Part shown: positions 46,841 to 58,275 of the stretch, in pieces
Numbering within the stretch: position 1 is the first letter of the stretch
How the letters are laid out: each line of letters opens with the position of its first letter
Origin: Tilletiaria anomala UBC 951
Taxonomy: Eukaryota; Basidiomycota; Exobasidiomycetes; Georgefischeriales; Tilletiariaceae
NCBI RefSeq assembly: GCF_000711695.1
Contig: NW_013546998.1
Span: 1 to 64,000 of the forward strand
Reading direction: 5' to 3'
Length of the DNA stretch: 64,000 nt
The notes under the pieces: model-generated
The model's input: the letters and a program-made list of their open reading frames with translations, nothing else
What the model was told of the DNA's origin: nothing
Database searches by the model: none
Program-made: the position numbers and the translations under genes

Positions 46841-49198
46841 ATGTCGGTCACGGAGCAACAGCTCGGCGAGCTCGAGCTTCTCTCGCAATCGCAGCTGAAG
46901 CTGAACCAGCTCACGGGAAGAATCACGGCCATCCTTTCCTCATTCGACGGCCGCCTGCGCGGCCTGGAGAGCAGCATCGTCCCATTGCATCGCAGCACTC
47001 AGCGCTTGCTCAGAGCGGAGGTCAATATCGACCGTACGCTCGCTGCACTTGAGCGGACGGAAACGCAGCAGGCTTCAATTGCGGACTTGGAACCGATTAT
47101 CCGCACCGGGCCGTCTGCAGATGTGAGCATGACCGACGATTGACCACGAATGACCCAAACTGACATCATTTCTCGATCACTGCAGAATGTCCCGGCCTAC
47201 CTCGAAGTCCTCGATGAGATCAAGATCACATACTCTTACGTCGAATCCACCGGCAACAATGCCAGTGGCCGGAGAATTCAAGAGCTGATGGCCGTTGGCG
47301 CGGACAGACTCTCTAACTTATTGAAAAGTTGGGTGGAAGCCGAGAGCGAACCTATCGATCCAAGAGAGCACTTACAAAGAGGTAAGGACAGAATCCCTTT
47401 CATCGCGTCGTTCGAGGAAACATGTTGCTAACGACGTATATCGTCGCCATATCAAGGCATGCAAATACCTGCCTTTTCGGACGTTCTGCTTAAGGCCATC
47501 ATCCCGATCTTGAACTATTTGGCCGGCATGCGCTCCGGTGGGTATTACCTCACGGGTGCTTTGAACGCATACATCAGCGCTCGCTCCGCCTTTGTCGTCT
47601 CTTCTCTGTCAATGGTCCACACTGAGGTTCTGGACTTTGTCGAGACGAGGGCATCAGGCTCCGTTGCGCGCGAAGACGGCGAAGAAAACACATACATTCG
47701 CGGTATGGGAGGATTTCAAAGTCTTGTGGAGAGCACTTATGAACTCTGCAGTGTGAGCATCTTCCTAGCCTTCCAACACTTCAGTGGCTGAAGCTGAACA
47801 CATCTACGGTCATACTTTTAGTTTGAGCTACAAAAGGCGGCTAATTTGCTGTCGTCGATGAATCCTCTTCCGCCGCCAGAGGTGTCACAGACGACTATCA
47901 ACATTGCATCTCCGCCGCTCTCACAGCTAGTGTCCACCGCGAGCAACGTGTCGTCAACTCTGACCCGTGCGAATGCATCTAAAAAGCCGCAGAGGTCATT
48001 GGGAAGTCTGTCCTTTCATGTCGGTCTAGTGCTGGACTTCGTCTCTACACTCGCACACAGCCTTCCGACGTTCGAGAAGGCCTTCACAGGCCATATGACT
48101 GCTGATGCCCGGGCGAGAAAAACGGAAGGGTCCATCCGGGAGCTGCGAGGGGTGGAAAAAACGCAAAGGCAGCTTTGCGCCGGGTGCTTGCGGCAAGTCA
48201 TTGATGGAATCAGCACCGTGTCCGCTAAGTACGATGAAACTGAGGGAACGGCAAGCACCACTGTGCATGATATTTCTTACGACAGCCTTCGCCTGCTCTT
48301 GCAAGTGTATGAATTCCGCAGTATTTCCGGACCAGTCCTGCGGGAGCTGGGAAGCGGAAATTTGATGCCGGGTACCAACGCACCGCCAATGCTGAATGTG
48401 GCGCTCAACGGAGTAGAGGAGGAGCAAGCCAACCACAACGTCCTTGTCAATTACTTGAATAACATTGTCGCTACCCTCCTGTCGGCGCTAGAACAGCGCA
48501 GCAAAAGCATTCGCCAACCCAGCACAAGCGCAATCTTCCTTCTCAAGTGAGCTTCAAATCTGAGAATAGTCGGCCTGGACACAAGGCTGAATTGTTTGGC
48601 CCTACCCTACAGCAATGTTGGATTCTTGCAGCGAGAGCTGGCAGCTGCACCGGTTTCGCAGAACAACAATGTTTCGATGCTCGAAGTATTGGGTCAAGAT
48701 TGCGATGACATGCTTTCAGGGACTCTAAGATCTGCCCACACGGCCTATTTGGACGCGTGGGGGCCTTGCGTGCAGGCGCTGATGGAAGATGTACCACTTG
48801 CGGGTGGGACACAATCGTCCGGCGCTAAGAGCAAATTGGCGACCTCGCTCGGTGGTGGAAACGACAAGGCGATCGTCAAAGATCGACTGGCTAGATTCTA
48901 CGAGTGCCTGGATGATATGGAACAGTTGCATCGCGCTTTCCCATTCTCAAAGGAGGATCTGGAAGTCCGCACCAAATTGCTTCGCGAGGTATCTCGGTGA
49001 GGGTTCAGCCTTGCCGCGCACACAGGCAACAGAGATGAAATCTTACTATCTCCCTTCCCGTATTTCAGGATGATTTGCCCGCTGTACAACAAGTTCATTG
49101 TCAAGCACCGCCAATCGGGCTTTTCGCGCGATCCATCCAAGCATATCAGGATGACCGAGAAGGAGATCGCGCTCAAACTCGACGACATTTTCAGGTGA
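46841..49198 (+). CDS. EXO70: Exocyst complex subunit Exo70
   Basis: A 670-residue exocyst subunit that tethers secretory vesicles to the plasma membrane through PI(4,5)P2 and Rho GTPases. Six exons: 46841-47122, 47186-47381, 47457-47752, 47822-48546, 48613-48996 and 49069-49198. The N-terminal coiled-coil region (LTGRITAILSSFDGRLRGLE and NIDRTLAALERTE) and IIRTGPSAD match Exo70. The helical rod follows, and the conserved C-terminal PI-binding block is FIVKHRQSGFSRDPSKHIR with DDIF near the end. Every intron is short and restores homology, for example REVSR-MICPLYNKF. The stop at 49196 follows TTC AGG directly; a GT donor overlaps it, so a short extra exon downstream cannot be excluded. Confidence 0.92.
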
Positions 49199-49548
49199 AG
49201 ACGGTAGAAGTCATCCGGCGAAGGCCTCCCCTGTATGCTCTTCGTTGAGGCCCGATCGCAAAACAATGTCAGCATCTTGTATTTGACACCTCATTTGTAT
49301 TCTACTTGACATCAACTGACAACCTCCGTGTCAGACAAGGACCATGCATCTTGCATTTAGAGAAATTCGTGAAGACTGGGTCAACACTAGTTGCACCTGT
49401 AGAATCTCCCTGACCTAAAATTCGCCGCTGTTGATCATCCGATGGCTCGACTTTGTCCGTTGTCCTGCTCCCTTCGCCCACGTTAGGAAGACCATTGCTT
49501 TGGCAAGGACGAAGCAGTCAGCAGTCTGATTCAGCGGCAAGCCAGGCA
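49199..49548. other. Intergenic region, EXO70 to threonine deaminase
   Basis: About 350 bases. The frame of the deaminase is open upstream to about 49453 without an ATG. An out-of-frame ATG at 49442 opens a short upstream frame that stops near 49486. No other gene is seen. Confidence 0.45.
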
Positions 49549-51945
49549 ATGCAAGTAATGTCTTCCTCCGCAAAAGAAGAGCCGAGGCGGGGGCAAACGC
49601 TGGCCGCGGCGTCTCCCCTCTGGAATCACCCATCCACCCCAGGATCTCCGTCCTCGTCTGCACCTCACTCACGTTCCGACCCCCCGCCTGTATGGGTTCC
49701 AGGGCCCTTCAGGCAGAAATCGTTCCAGAATGCTCTCGATACGGTTAACATTTCATTGCAAAAAAGCGCTGTCAACGGTAGCCCAATACTGGCCGCCGAT
49801 GGGTCGCATGTGACCTCGACCATCTCTACTGTCGCAGAGGCAAAAGAGACACACGAGCACAATGCAGCGCCTCTCAAGCCCTCCCTCACAAACAGTGGAA
49901 GTTCCGCGTTACCATCAGGGAATGCAGTGGTAGAGTCAGCTTCGATGGTTGGTGTCTCGGCGCCCAATGAATCCGCACGTGGCTTCGCGGCAGCTGCTGG
50001 GAGAGCTTCATACCCCTGGCACCAATATGTCAAGCTTCCTCCGCATCATCTTCAACCAGATGGTACTCCGGACTATCTGCGAATGATTCTGTCGGCGGAC
50101 ATCTATTCACTTGTCAAGCAGACGCCATTATCGCCCGCTGTGAACATGTCCACGAAGCTGGGCTGCAACATTCTGATGAAGCGCGAAGATCTGCAGCCGG
50201 TTTTCAGCTTCAAACTTCGAGGCGCTTTCAACATGATGCGCCAGCTATCAGAAGAGCAAAAGTGGAAGGGCGTCATTGCGTGCAGTGCAGGCAACCACGC
50301 GCAAGGCGTTGCAATGTCTGGTGCGCATCTCAGCGTGCCATGCACGATCGTCATGCCCGTCGCGACTCCAACCATCAAGACGGCCAACGTTGCCCGACTC
50401 GGAGCAAAAGTTGTCCTGCACGGTAACGACTTCGATGAAGCGAAAGCCGAATGCTTTCGCCTCGCGGAGCAATATGGGCTAGCTATCATCCCGCCATTTG
50501 ATGATCCACAGGTTATCGCCGGCCAGGGAACGGTTGGCGTCGAAGTTTGCAGACAGACTGATATGTCGAAAGTCGACGCTGTCTTCTGCTGCGTCGGAGG
50601 TGGCGGCCTGCTGGCTGGCGTCGCGGCATATGTGAAGCGCATCGCTCCACCTCATGTGAAGGTCATAGGCGTGGAAACTTACGATGCGGATGCGCTCACA
50701 CGCAGCCTAGAGATCGGTACGAGGGTTACCTTGGATGAGGTCGGGCTCTTTGCAGATGGAACCGCGGTCAAGATCATTGGAGAGGAAACTTTCAGAGTGT
50801 GCGAGGACTTGGTGGATGGCATGGTCAGAGTGGATAACGATGCTATCTGTGCGGCTATCCGAGATGTTTTCGAGGGTGAGAACTTCGATCTGCAATTGCT
50901 TCCCGAAAGGCGCTGATGACGTTTTGCCATTGTACAGACACTCGCTCCATCCCAGAGCCGTCTGGGGCGCTTGCAGTCGCAGGAATGAAGGAGTACATCC
51001 GTTCGCACGGCTTACAAGGCTCTGGAAAGACGTTCATCTCTGTCGTTTCTGGCGCAAACATGAACTTCGGTCGCTTGCGCTTCGTGGCTGAGCGAGCTGA
51101 ACTGGGCGAGCGCCGCGAGGCATTGCTACACGTGGAGATTCCAGAGAAGGCGGGGAGCTTCCTCGAATTACATTCACACATCAATCCACGCCCTCTGACC
51201 GAATTTAGCTATCGCTACCACAGCGACGAGGTCGCCCATGTCTTCCTCAGCTTTTTCCTCGACGGCAAAGCGCCCGCATCCAGTGTCCCTGCATCTGCGG
51301 GCCCGGTGAATCCTGCGGCAGCAACTCCACAACAAACAGCGGCTCTGCAGGATTTGGCATCTGGGAAAGTTTCAGCGGCTGTTGCAGCGACGGAAATGTC
51401 TTCACAAGCTGCTGAGGATGCGCAAGCAAATGCACCGGCAGGCAGCATGCCTCTTGATCCGCGCGAGATGGAATTGCAGAACATCATGGCAAACATTAGA
51501 GCGTCTGGTATGCGAGTGACGGATATCAGCGCCAATGAAATGGCGAAGACTCATGCGAGGTATCTTGTCGGCGGCCGTTGCAAGGTGCCAAACGAGCGAC
51601 TCTTCCGATTTGGTGAGCGAAGCAGTATGGTCAGACGATCAAGTAGCAACCCTTGTTTCAGACAGCTGACGTGTGGGCTCGCCCCTTATGCTTGCGTGCA
51701 TGGCAGAGTTCCCGGAACGGCCCGGTGCTTTGCGAAAGTTCCTTTTGGGCCTGCGTGTTGGATGGAACGTGTCGCTCTGGCATTATAGGAACCACGGCGC
51801 CGACATTGGCAGAGTGCTCGCTGGCCTGCAGGTTCCTTCGGAAGACCATGCAACCTTCCAACACTGGCTCGATCACGAGCTTGGCTACGTCTATGTTGAG
51901 GAGACGTCCAACCCTGTTTACCAGCGCTTCCTATGTGCGGAATAG
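49549..51945 (+). CDS. ILV1: Threonine deaminase (threonine ammonia-lyase), isoleucine synthesis
   Basis: PLP enzyme of 746 residues that converts threonine to 2-oxobutanoate, the first committed step of isoleucine synthesis, normally mitochondrial. Exons are 49549-50875, 50938-51612 and 51707-51945. The Schiff-base lysine is K222 in [27 protein letters not shown] and [11 protein letters not shown] (phosphate loop) are intact. The C-terminus holds two ACT-like regulatory domains: the first begins [18 protein letters not shown], the second [14 protein letters not shown]. They are separated by an Ala/Ser-rich insertion of about 75 residues. The start is uncertain. ATG 49549 is the first in-frame ATG and gives a 180-residue low-complexity leader that lacks a classical transit helix. 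The stop lies 46 bases from the end of the convergent LysM gene. Confidence 0.93.
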
Positions 51946-51991
51946 ATGATGCTTAATGTGTGCTTTCCTCCTCTATCGCTGAACGTTAAGC

Positions 51992-54547
51992 TCAACATTC
52001 CTTGTGCCATTCTACATCTTTCAACCCTGCACGTGAGCGTACCCTACGCGGCCCAGAACCATTCGCAAGATTGTTTGCAGCGCGCAAATGCGGCTGCACA
52101 TTTGAAGAGATCGAGGATGGTGTTGCTGCTGCACAAGTGGCCGAGTGTAGATGATCAAGCTGAACGCCGTTCAGATGCCGCCCCTCGGCGCCTGCGTCGT
52201 CCTCCATGCTTACTCGTAAGCTGAGGGAGGCGCGTGCCTCCTCGGCACTGACGCGTCCCAAGCTACCGCCGTTCGATCGCAAATCTAGCCGGCGCGGCGG
52301 TGCCGCAGCTGCAGCTGCAGCAGCTCCTCCTGATGTTCCAGTTGCAAATGTCGTGTGGCCTATCAATCCTGCCGCCCGCCAGGGGGGTGCAGGCGCCTTG
52401 CCCGTGACCTGATCGTACATTGCCTCTAGTGCGCCTTCAACGCTGATCCGTCCACGCAGCGCGTCATTGAGCACCTTGCCAAATCCTCTTCCGGCGCCAC
52501 CTGCCCCCTCGGCGTCGCCGCCACCGCTGTTGCCTTGGCCGGGTGGAGGCGGCGGCAAGCTGGCGCCGATCGGCCGCTGCCAGCCGCTGGCGGGTCCCGG
52601 GTTTGGGGGGAGGCCGGCGACGAGGTCGTTGAGCAGTCGGTGGTGCGGTTTCCTGCTGTTCTGCTTCGCATTGGCTTTTCCCGAGTACGCGTGCGCAACA
52701 TTCGCGCCGGCAGGAGGCGCATCGTTCCATCCGGACGACGCGCGCTGCAACCCTTGCTCTGCAGGGGGTATGCTTGCCGGCGCTTCTGGTGTATTCGTTG
52801 TGCTCCCCAAACGCGAGTTGACCAGGTGCAACGGCCGTAGACCACCACCACCTCCTCCTCCTGCAATCGCTACGAATGCATTTGTGTGGAGCACGCTAAG
52901 TGAGCCGTTCGACGAACCATGCGCCGAGGACCCACGAGCGAGCGGCGCGGATGATGAAGACGACGATGATTTCTTCGACCCGCCGAGGGTCCATTTGTTG
53001 GGCTTCCACCGCTCCTCGGCCAAGCGGTCGCTGTACGATACGTCTGTGTCGCTGCGCCCATCCAGGTCGCCGCTTCCGCCGCCGCTGTGCACATCTGCTT
53101 CAGGCTCGGGAGAGTGCGAGACGGGTAGCAGAACGGCACTACTGCTGTTGGCAGCATTGCCTGTTTGGCTGCTTCCTCCCACTCTCGCTGCCGCCGCCGC
53201 TGCTGCTGCAGCGCTGCGTTCCTGCGAAATCTGCAGCAAATCATCGAGCCCGCTCTGGCCGTACCCGGTCGACCCTTTGGGACGATGTGAGCCTTCCCTT
53301 TCGTGCGTGCCGACTGCGCTCCCAGCAGCAGCAGCAACAGAGGAAAAGAACTTGAGTTCTTCATTGGGCACGCGCGAGACTTGCGGCGAAGCATGCTGAG
53401 CCCCGCCAGCGCCGTAGAACGAGCCGGCGCGTGGGCGCGATGACACCGAGGGCTGCAAGGCGTGGGAAGGCGACGCAGAGCCGCGCTGCTTGTTGTTAAA
53501 CTCTGGGGACGACGAGGCGGCGCGATCGTGCTGCCGTCGATGATCCTCCTGCAAGGGCGGCGGATTGTTATTGCCGCTCGATCCATGTGCGGCTGCAGCC
53601 GCAGCCGCAGCTGCAGCTGCAACAGCGGACACGGCTTCCTGCCGGTCGATCTCGCGCACGAGCCCTCGCTCCTCGTTCCAGAAGCCGAGTGCGACACCGT
53701 GCCCGTGGCCCAAGGACCTGGCCGAAGACGATTCGGCGCCGTCGAGTCGCGAGCCTCCGCCACCAGCGTCGTTGCGCGGCGACGTGGTGTGATTCATCAT
53801 CGAATGTTCCCCCTCCTGCCGCTGCGGCTGTTGCTGTTGCTGCGTGCGGCTGTGGGGCGAGCGGCTGCAAGCGTGTACGGGGAGGTAGAGCGTGCCGCGC
53901 ATCTGTGGCTTGTCGCCTGCCCAGAGCTTATTGACGCGGCGCAGAAGCGCAGGCTCGATGCCGTACTGGAGCGAGATGCCTGCAAGCGTCTCGTCCGGGC
54001 GGACGCGGTGCAAATAGACGAGCGATGTTCCATCGTCATCTTCGACGTGCCCGTCGTTTGCAAAGCCGTTGGACGTGCCACCGACGTGCTCGAGCAAGGG
54101 CGAATGCGAGACTAATGACGGGGATGTTGATGGTCCGCCGCCTGCTATAATGGTAGAAGAATACGAAGAGGAAGGTACCTGGTCTCGTATTGAAGAAGAA
54201 GCTGGACCGTGCGATCGCAGAGGCGGAGCAAGATGTTGGAACGATGCATTCGGAGCTAATGTATTTGAGATGGACGGTTCGGCAATGCCGAACCATGCCT
54301 CGAGCCGATCCTGTGTACGTTTGGCATAGGCGTCGAAGTCGTTGATGATGGTGTTGATGCTCGTCGCTGCGTTGCTGCTGGTGCTTCCACCTCCTTTGAC
54401 CTTGCCATTGTCGGCTTCCTCTGCTTCTGCAGCAGAAGCAGGTCGCTTACCCTGGGCTCGCTGTGAGAGCAGCTGCGACGAGCTGGTGCTGGCAGCTGGA
54501 GCCGCTTGTCGCCGACGCGTAAGGCCGCTGCCGCCAGCGGCGTCCAT
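51992..54547 (-). CDS. LysM-domain protein, probably intracellular
   Basis: A single-exon protein of 851 residues from ATG 54547. One LysM domain is visible at about residues 178-224 (LHRVRPDETLAGISLQYGI, then RRVNKLWAGDKPQMRGTLYL). There is no signal peptide or membrane segment, so it resembles the intracellular LysMD-type proteins rather than secreted chitin-binding effectors. Nearly everything else is low complexity, with long Ser, Ala, Gly and Gln runs such as an Ala tract near residue 320. A short predicted helix, INDFDAYAKRTQDRLEAWFG, precedes the LysM domain at 68-87 and looks conserved in character. The C-terminal part carries only small blocks, for example RKPHHRLLNDLVAGLPPNP and GFGKVLNDALRGRISVEG. 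Molecular function is unknown; roles in oxidation resistance or vesicle traffic are suggested only by the wider family. Confidence 0.83.
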   Translation of the reverse strand: MDAAGGSGLTRRRQAAPAASTSSSQLLSQRAQGKRPASAAEAEEADNGKVKGGGSTSSNAATSINTIINDFDAYAKRTQDRLEAWFGIAEPSISNTLAPNASFQHLAPPLRSHGPASSSIRDQVPSSSYSSTIIAGGGPSTSPSLVSHSPLLEHVGGTSNGFANDGHVEDDDGTSLVYLHRVRPDETLAGISLQYGIEPALLRRVNKLWAGDKPQMRGTLYLPVHACSRSPHSRTQQQQQPQRQEGEHSMMNHTTSPRNDAGGGGSRLDGAESSSARSLGHGHGVALGFWNEERGLVREIDRQEAVSAVAAAAAAAAAAAHGSSGNNNPPPLQEDHRRQHDRAASSSPEFNNKQRGSASPSHALQPSVSSRPRAGSFYGAGGAQHASPQVSRVPNEELKFFSSVAAAAGSAVGTHEREGSHRPKGSTGYGQSGLDDLLQISQERSAAAAAAAAARVGGSSQTGNAANSSSAVLLPVSHSPEPEADVHSGGGSGDLDGRSDTDVSYSDRLAEERWKPNKWTLGGSKKSSSSSSSAPLARGSSAHGSSNGSLSVLHTNAFVAIAGGGGGGGLRPLHLVNSRLGSTTNTPEAPASIPPAEQGLQRASSGWNDAPPAGANVAHAYSGKANAKQNSRKPHHRLLNDLVAGLPPNPGPASGWQRPIGASLPPPPPGQGNSGGGDAEGAGGAGRGFGKVLNDALRGRISVEGALEAMYDQVTGKAPAPPWRAAGLIGHTTFATGTSGGAAAAAAAAPPRRLDLRSNGGSLGRVSAEEARASLSLRVSMEDDAGAEGRHLNGVQLDHLHSATCAAATPSSISSNVQPHLRAANNLANGSGPRRVRSRAGLKDVEWHKEC

Positions 54548-55421
54548 CCTGATCGACGGTCCTCTGCTGGATGCGCCGCTGCGGCCAACCGCTCAATGCA
54601 GGCACAAGCAAGGCTTGGAACAGACTAGCAACGAGCGACGTGCGCGGCCCGTCACACGAAATGGATTAAGATGTCGCCAGTGAGTTGTGTTATGTGTGAT
54701 CGCTTTGATCGGTCACCCGGTAGCTGGATAGGCCGACGATGAGCCTGGCGATGGGGCACAGGGGGCCGCCCAACGCGCGAGTCTACTCTATCGCGTGCCC
54801 ATGGCACCTCTTCCAACGCAGGGCCAAATGAAGCTCCACACTGTGTCCTGTGTGCCCTCTGGAGGCGGGCTGCCAGGTGCCAGGACGTGTATACGATTAC
54901 AATACACATGAATGGACTGAGCCTCGACTGGATGACTCTGGACTCCTCTCTATGTTCATGAGGATGTGGATCCCGGTGGTCATTCGTTCCGCCCTCCAAC
55001 AGGCTCGATGGTTGGCGAGAGGGTCATCGTCGGGTATGACAAGCCATTGTTGAAGGCCAGGCACACGTGCTCTTCGGCAGCGTCGGGGCAGGCATCCATG
55101 GACAGAGCGGTGGCTGGTGACGTTGTGAAGGAATGGCGCACCAAGAAGCCCTCCGGCGATGAATGGGTGCTGCTTTCGCGACTCAACGCTTGGCTGCCTG
55201 GAGCACATTCAATAGGATGAGAGACATTCATCCCACCCCCTCCGCTTCTTCTACTCCCCGCACGACGCCAAGTGTCCGCTTCTCCCTTTTCAGCACAAGG
55301 ATGTAGTGTAATTTGTACTTGTACTAGCAATACAAGCTGGAGGGCTGCGTGCAAGTGAGAACGAGCACACGCTCAGGTGTCCCCGCTCGTGCACATTGCA
55401 CCATGCACCAGCCACCACCCT
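54548..55421. other. Intergenic region, LysM gene promoter and PRA1 3' region
   Basis: About 870 bases between two minus-strand genes. The open frames on either strand, for example 54966-55220 (+), have no recognised domain and no splice partners, and I do not call them. Confidence 0.45.
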
Positions 55422-56284
55422 TTACACGGTCTCAACGGAGCTGTACTCGCTGCTGACGGGTGGCTCGATAAAGATGGCGTGCGCAAGAACGATGACAGCA
55501 CTGCTCCCGATGAGCCAAAAGATGAGCGCGAACGGCGAAGCAAACCAGAGCAGCGGGATGCCGATGCAGAAGAGCACCGTGTACAGCGACTTTTGAGTCA
55601 CGACGTGCTCGCCGACCTGCATCGGCTCCGGCGCGAACCGGTTGATCAGCATGAACCCGCCGACGAGGAAGCCGACGGCCACAATCAGCGCCGGCGAGGT
55701 GATGCTGGGAATGCGCAATAGCGGAGGGTGAGGTAGATGATATGATTAGCTATCTAACAGGGGATGCGGGCTCTTTTTTGCGTGGCTCACATGCCATAGA
55801 TGGCGAGGCAGATGATTAGCAGCAGATAGTTCCCTGAGAAATGCCGCGTGTTGTATGTGATGCGCTGTGGAAGAGCACGAACGGGATCGCGGAGAGGATA
55901 GGGTCAGCATTCGCATACCCGTCTAGAGTGACTCTGTGTGGCATTTCTGCTGCGGGAAGTGGCGGCGAATGTTCACCTGCGTTGCTTCGTTGAGATCTTG
56001 CGGCCTGCTGATGCGCTGGTGATCTAGAAACTCGCCCACCGGCCGTAACCCGGACAATCGTTCTTTCCGCAGTCCCTTGAAGAACTCTGGGACTGCGGTG
56101 GCCAAATTTCCATCATCGGTGGGCGGACAATGAGCAGAATGAAAGAGAAGGGCGAGGTAACGACTCTGTCAGCAGGAGATCAAAGGGCTGCTGCACATCG
56201 CTCCAGGATTCGCTACGCGGGGCAGGAAGAGGAGGAGTGACGAAGGAACGCACTGCGCATGGCAATATCTAGGACTTGCGCCAT
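55422..56284 (-). CDS. PRA1 / Yip3-type prenylated Rab acceptor
   Basis: A 167-residue four-helix membrane protein of the PRA1 family, which interacts with prenylated Rab GTPases in ER-Golgi traffic. Exons in coding order: 56284-56254, 56092-55977, 55864-55791 and 55704-55422. The first exon is only 31 bases (MAQVLDIAMR plus one base). The join gives MAQVLDIAMRIPEFFKGLR, then LRPVGEFLDHQRISRPQDL, TRHFSGNYLLLIICLAIYG, FLVGGFMLINRFAPEP and SLYTVLFCIGIPLLWFASP. Two paired hydrophobic hairpins and the conserved ASP turn fit PRA1. Splitting over four small exons explains why only its last part shows as a plain open frame. Confidence 0.9.
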
Positions 56285-57029
56285 GATGGACGACAACGAC
56301 AACGACGGCAGCGGCGGCCTGTGGTCGTTGCTGCAGACTCGGGGGGGCGATGGATGGACTGACGTGACTGGTCGCGGGCTTGGATCTCTCTTGTTGTGGG
56401 TCTGGAGCTGGCTGATATAGGAGGTGGCATAAGCAACCGTGTATGCCAGCAGATGGCGGTCGGCCGAGAGTCTAATATTCGACTAGTAGTTAGAGAATGA
56501 CACAGACCGGCAGGCGCAGGGGTGCTACGATAAAGTAGGGTTGCTACCCTAACCAGCACATCACGTGATACATGCCACCGCTCGTCAGTCAAACCCATCC
56601 TTTAATACACCAACCATGAGCGGCAAGTGCGTAGACCATTCCACCCTTCTTCCTGAAACAAATACCATCACAGACATCGGAGCGTGTACTTGTAAAGTAG
56701 ATGTACATATATAGTTTGATGGATCTCCTTTCTGCTTCCCCTACCTCGTCTTCTAATTCTACCTCGCCTCCGTCTGCCTCTGTCTTCCCGCGGCGAGCCG
56801 AGTAGCTGATGCTTTTTCTACAGCCCACGACGCGCGAGCGGCATAGAGCCGAGCCTGTGCGTTTACCCCAGAACTGTTTATAGGTTGTGCTGACATACCG
56901 TGACCGCAGAAGGCTGCAGTAGAGACTTTCTCAGTCCAAGCCCCCGCGACGCCACGCTTTTTCAACCTCCGACATGAAACAAATAAAGGTTGGGAGCTGC
57001 CGCGCTTCGAGCCCTGGGTCTCGTTGACG
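56285..57029. other. PRA1 promoter region with inverted telomere-like motif
   Basis: About 745 bases. It contains TAAAGTAGGGTTG (56531-56543) directly followed by CTACCCTAAC, forming a TAGGGT/ACCCTA inverted repeat with a four-base loop, and a CACGTG palindrome at 56562-56567. No gene is supported; short open frames overlap on both strands. Confidence 0.5.
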
Positions 57030-58157
57030 CATCGCTGCGTGCCAAGATCATCTTGTGCTCCCTCTTTCGCGGGATCATGACCCTCGCCTGCATGTGCTCG
57101 GATGTTTTCCCGCCCCCCGCTGTTGCTCATGGAACTGCTGTCGACCTGTTCACGCTCAAGCGAATCATCTTCTACTTCCCCCCGGTGGCGAATTCGTCTT
57201 CCGCATACGCGGCCAGCAAGCTGCCGTCTTCATGCGCCTCGCCGTCGAGCTGCACGCACGTCTGTCCATCGTCCCTTACGACCTCACGCTGCGCGCCAGC
57301 TCCGTGGTCAACTTCCCGCGCTTCGTCGCGATCTACGACCAGGTGTGTCGCGGCGCCAAGATGTTAAGGCATGAGGTTATCCTCCTGGGCGACAGATGAG
57401 TCAACCAGCGTCGTGATCGGTAGCTGCATTGTAACTTCGAGTCATGTTGGCCATCCAAGACCTTTCGGCTGGTCTTTTCCATCTTTTAGCGCAGACGGTG
57501 GGATCGCAGCATGCATGCTGCGCGCCATTGCAGAACTGCACACAGTCCTGATCCAATGTGCACCGTCTCAGGCGAAGCTATCAACGACAAATTCGAGCGA
57601 TCCAACGGACCTGCTGCCCAACAACCTCGTCCTCATTGCTCCCGTCACAGAGTGCGCGATCTTCGCGAAACCCGATGCTCACCATTCCACGCTGCCGTAA
57701 CTTTGTCACGGCGTTTGTCGGCACGCTGGAGTAGGCTGCGCATCTGTTGCAAGACCTCGAGGGCCTGCTACTCATCCCCACGCCGCAGGCGAGTGACGCA
57801 AATGCGAACGTACTGTTAGGCAGCGACGTGTCCAAGCATTCGTACCTGTCGCCCGTACAGACGAGAGGGACGCCCCGTTGAGTTTCCAGCTTCTCAAGCG
57901 TGCCGGCACGCGCATCGTACCCCTTGTGGAACGCACGACCTGCTGTACGCCAGCGACCTGCGCCACGTCGACGAACTCGAAAAGGCGGGTGTGCCCACGC
58001 GCTTTTTCGAGAGGGTCAGCGGCATACACGTCTACACCATCCTGGTCGAAACAGGCATGATAGAAGCGGAAGAGGGCTCGGATATAGTACAGCGTGCCGT
58101 CGGGGAGAACAGTTGCGATGCAGCAGCAGCGGCTAAATCGACCGAGACGAGCTCGTG
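57030..58157 (+). pseudogene. Decayed alpha/beta hydrolase (HSL-like) gene
   Basis: Pieces of an HSL/steryl-acetyl-hydrolase-like enzyme occur in order but in changing frames: IIFYFPPGGEFVF (opposite the HGGGF oxyanion block), VFMRLAVELHARLSIVPYD, FPRFVAIYDQV, VILLGD (nucleophile elbow), AACMLRAIAELHTVLIQ, PNNLVLIAP, VLLGSDVSKHSYLSPVQT, DLLYASDLRHVDELEKAG and FFERVSGIHVY (around the catalytic His). The nucleophile elbow, normally GDSAG, reads GDR followed by a stop at 57397, so the serine is gone. The HGGG oxyanion sequence is replaced by PPGGE. At least three frame changes are needed to follow the homology, so no working enzyme can be made. The limits are approximate. Confidence 0.75.
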
Positions 58158-58275
58158 AATGGGCTATGTCTGAACATGCAAATTGGGCAAGCAGTTCTGG
58201 GAGCTACTGATGTGGACCTTTGCTGGGGGGATGTAAGATAATACAAGTGGGATAGATCATCATGTAGCACCTTGA

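Noticed and set aside
54966-55220. Possible small protein between LysM and PRA1 genes
   Set aside because: No domain, no splice partners and overlapping open frames on the other strand; it cannot be told from chance.
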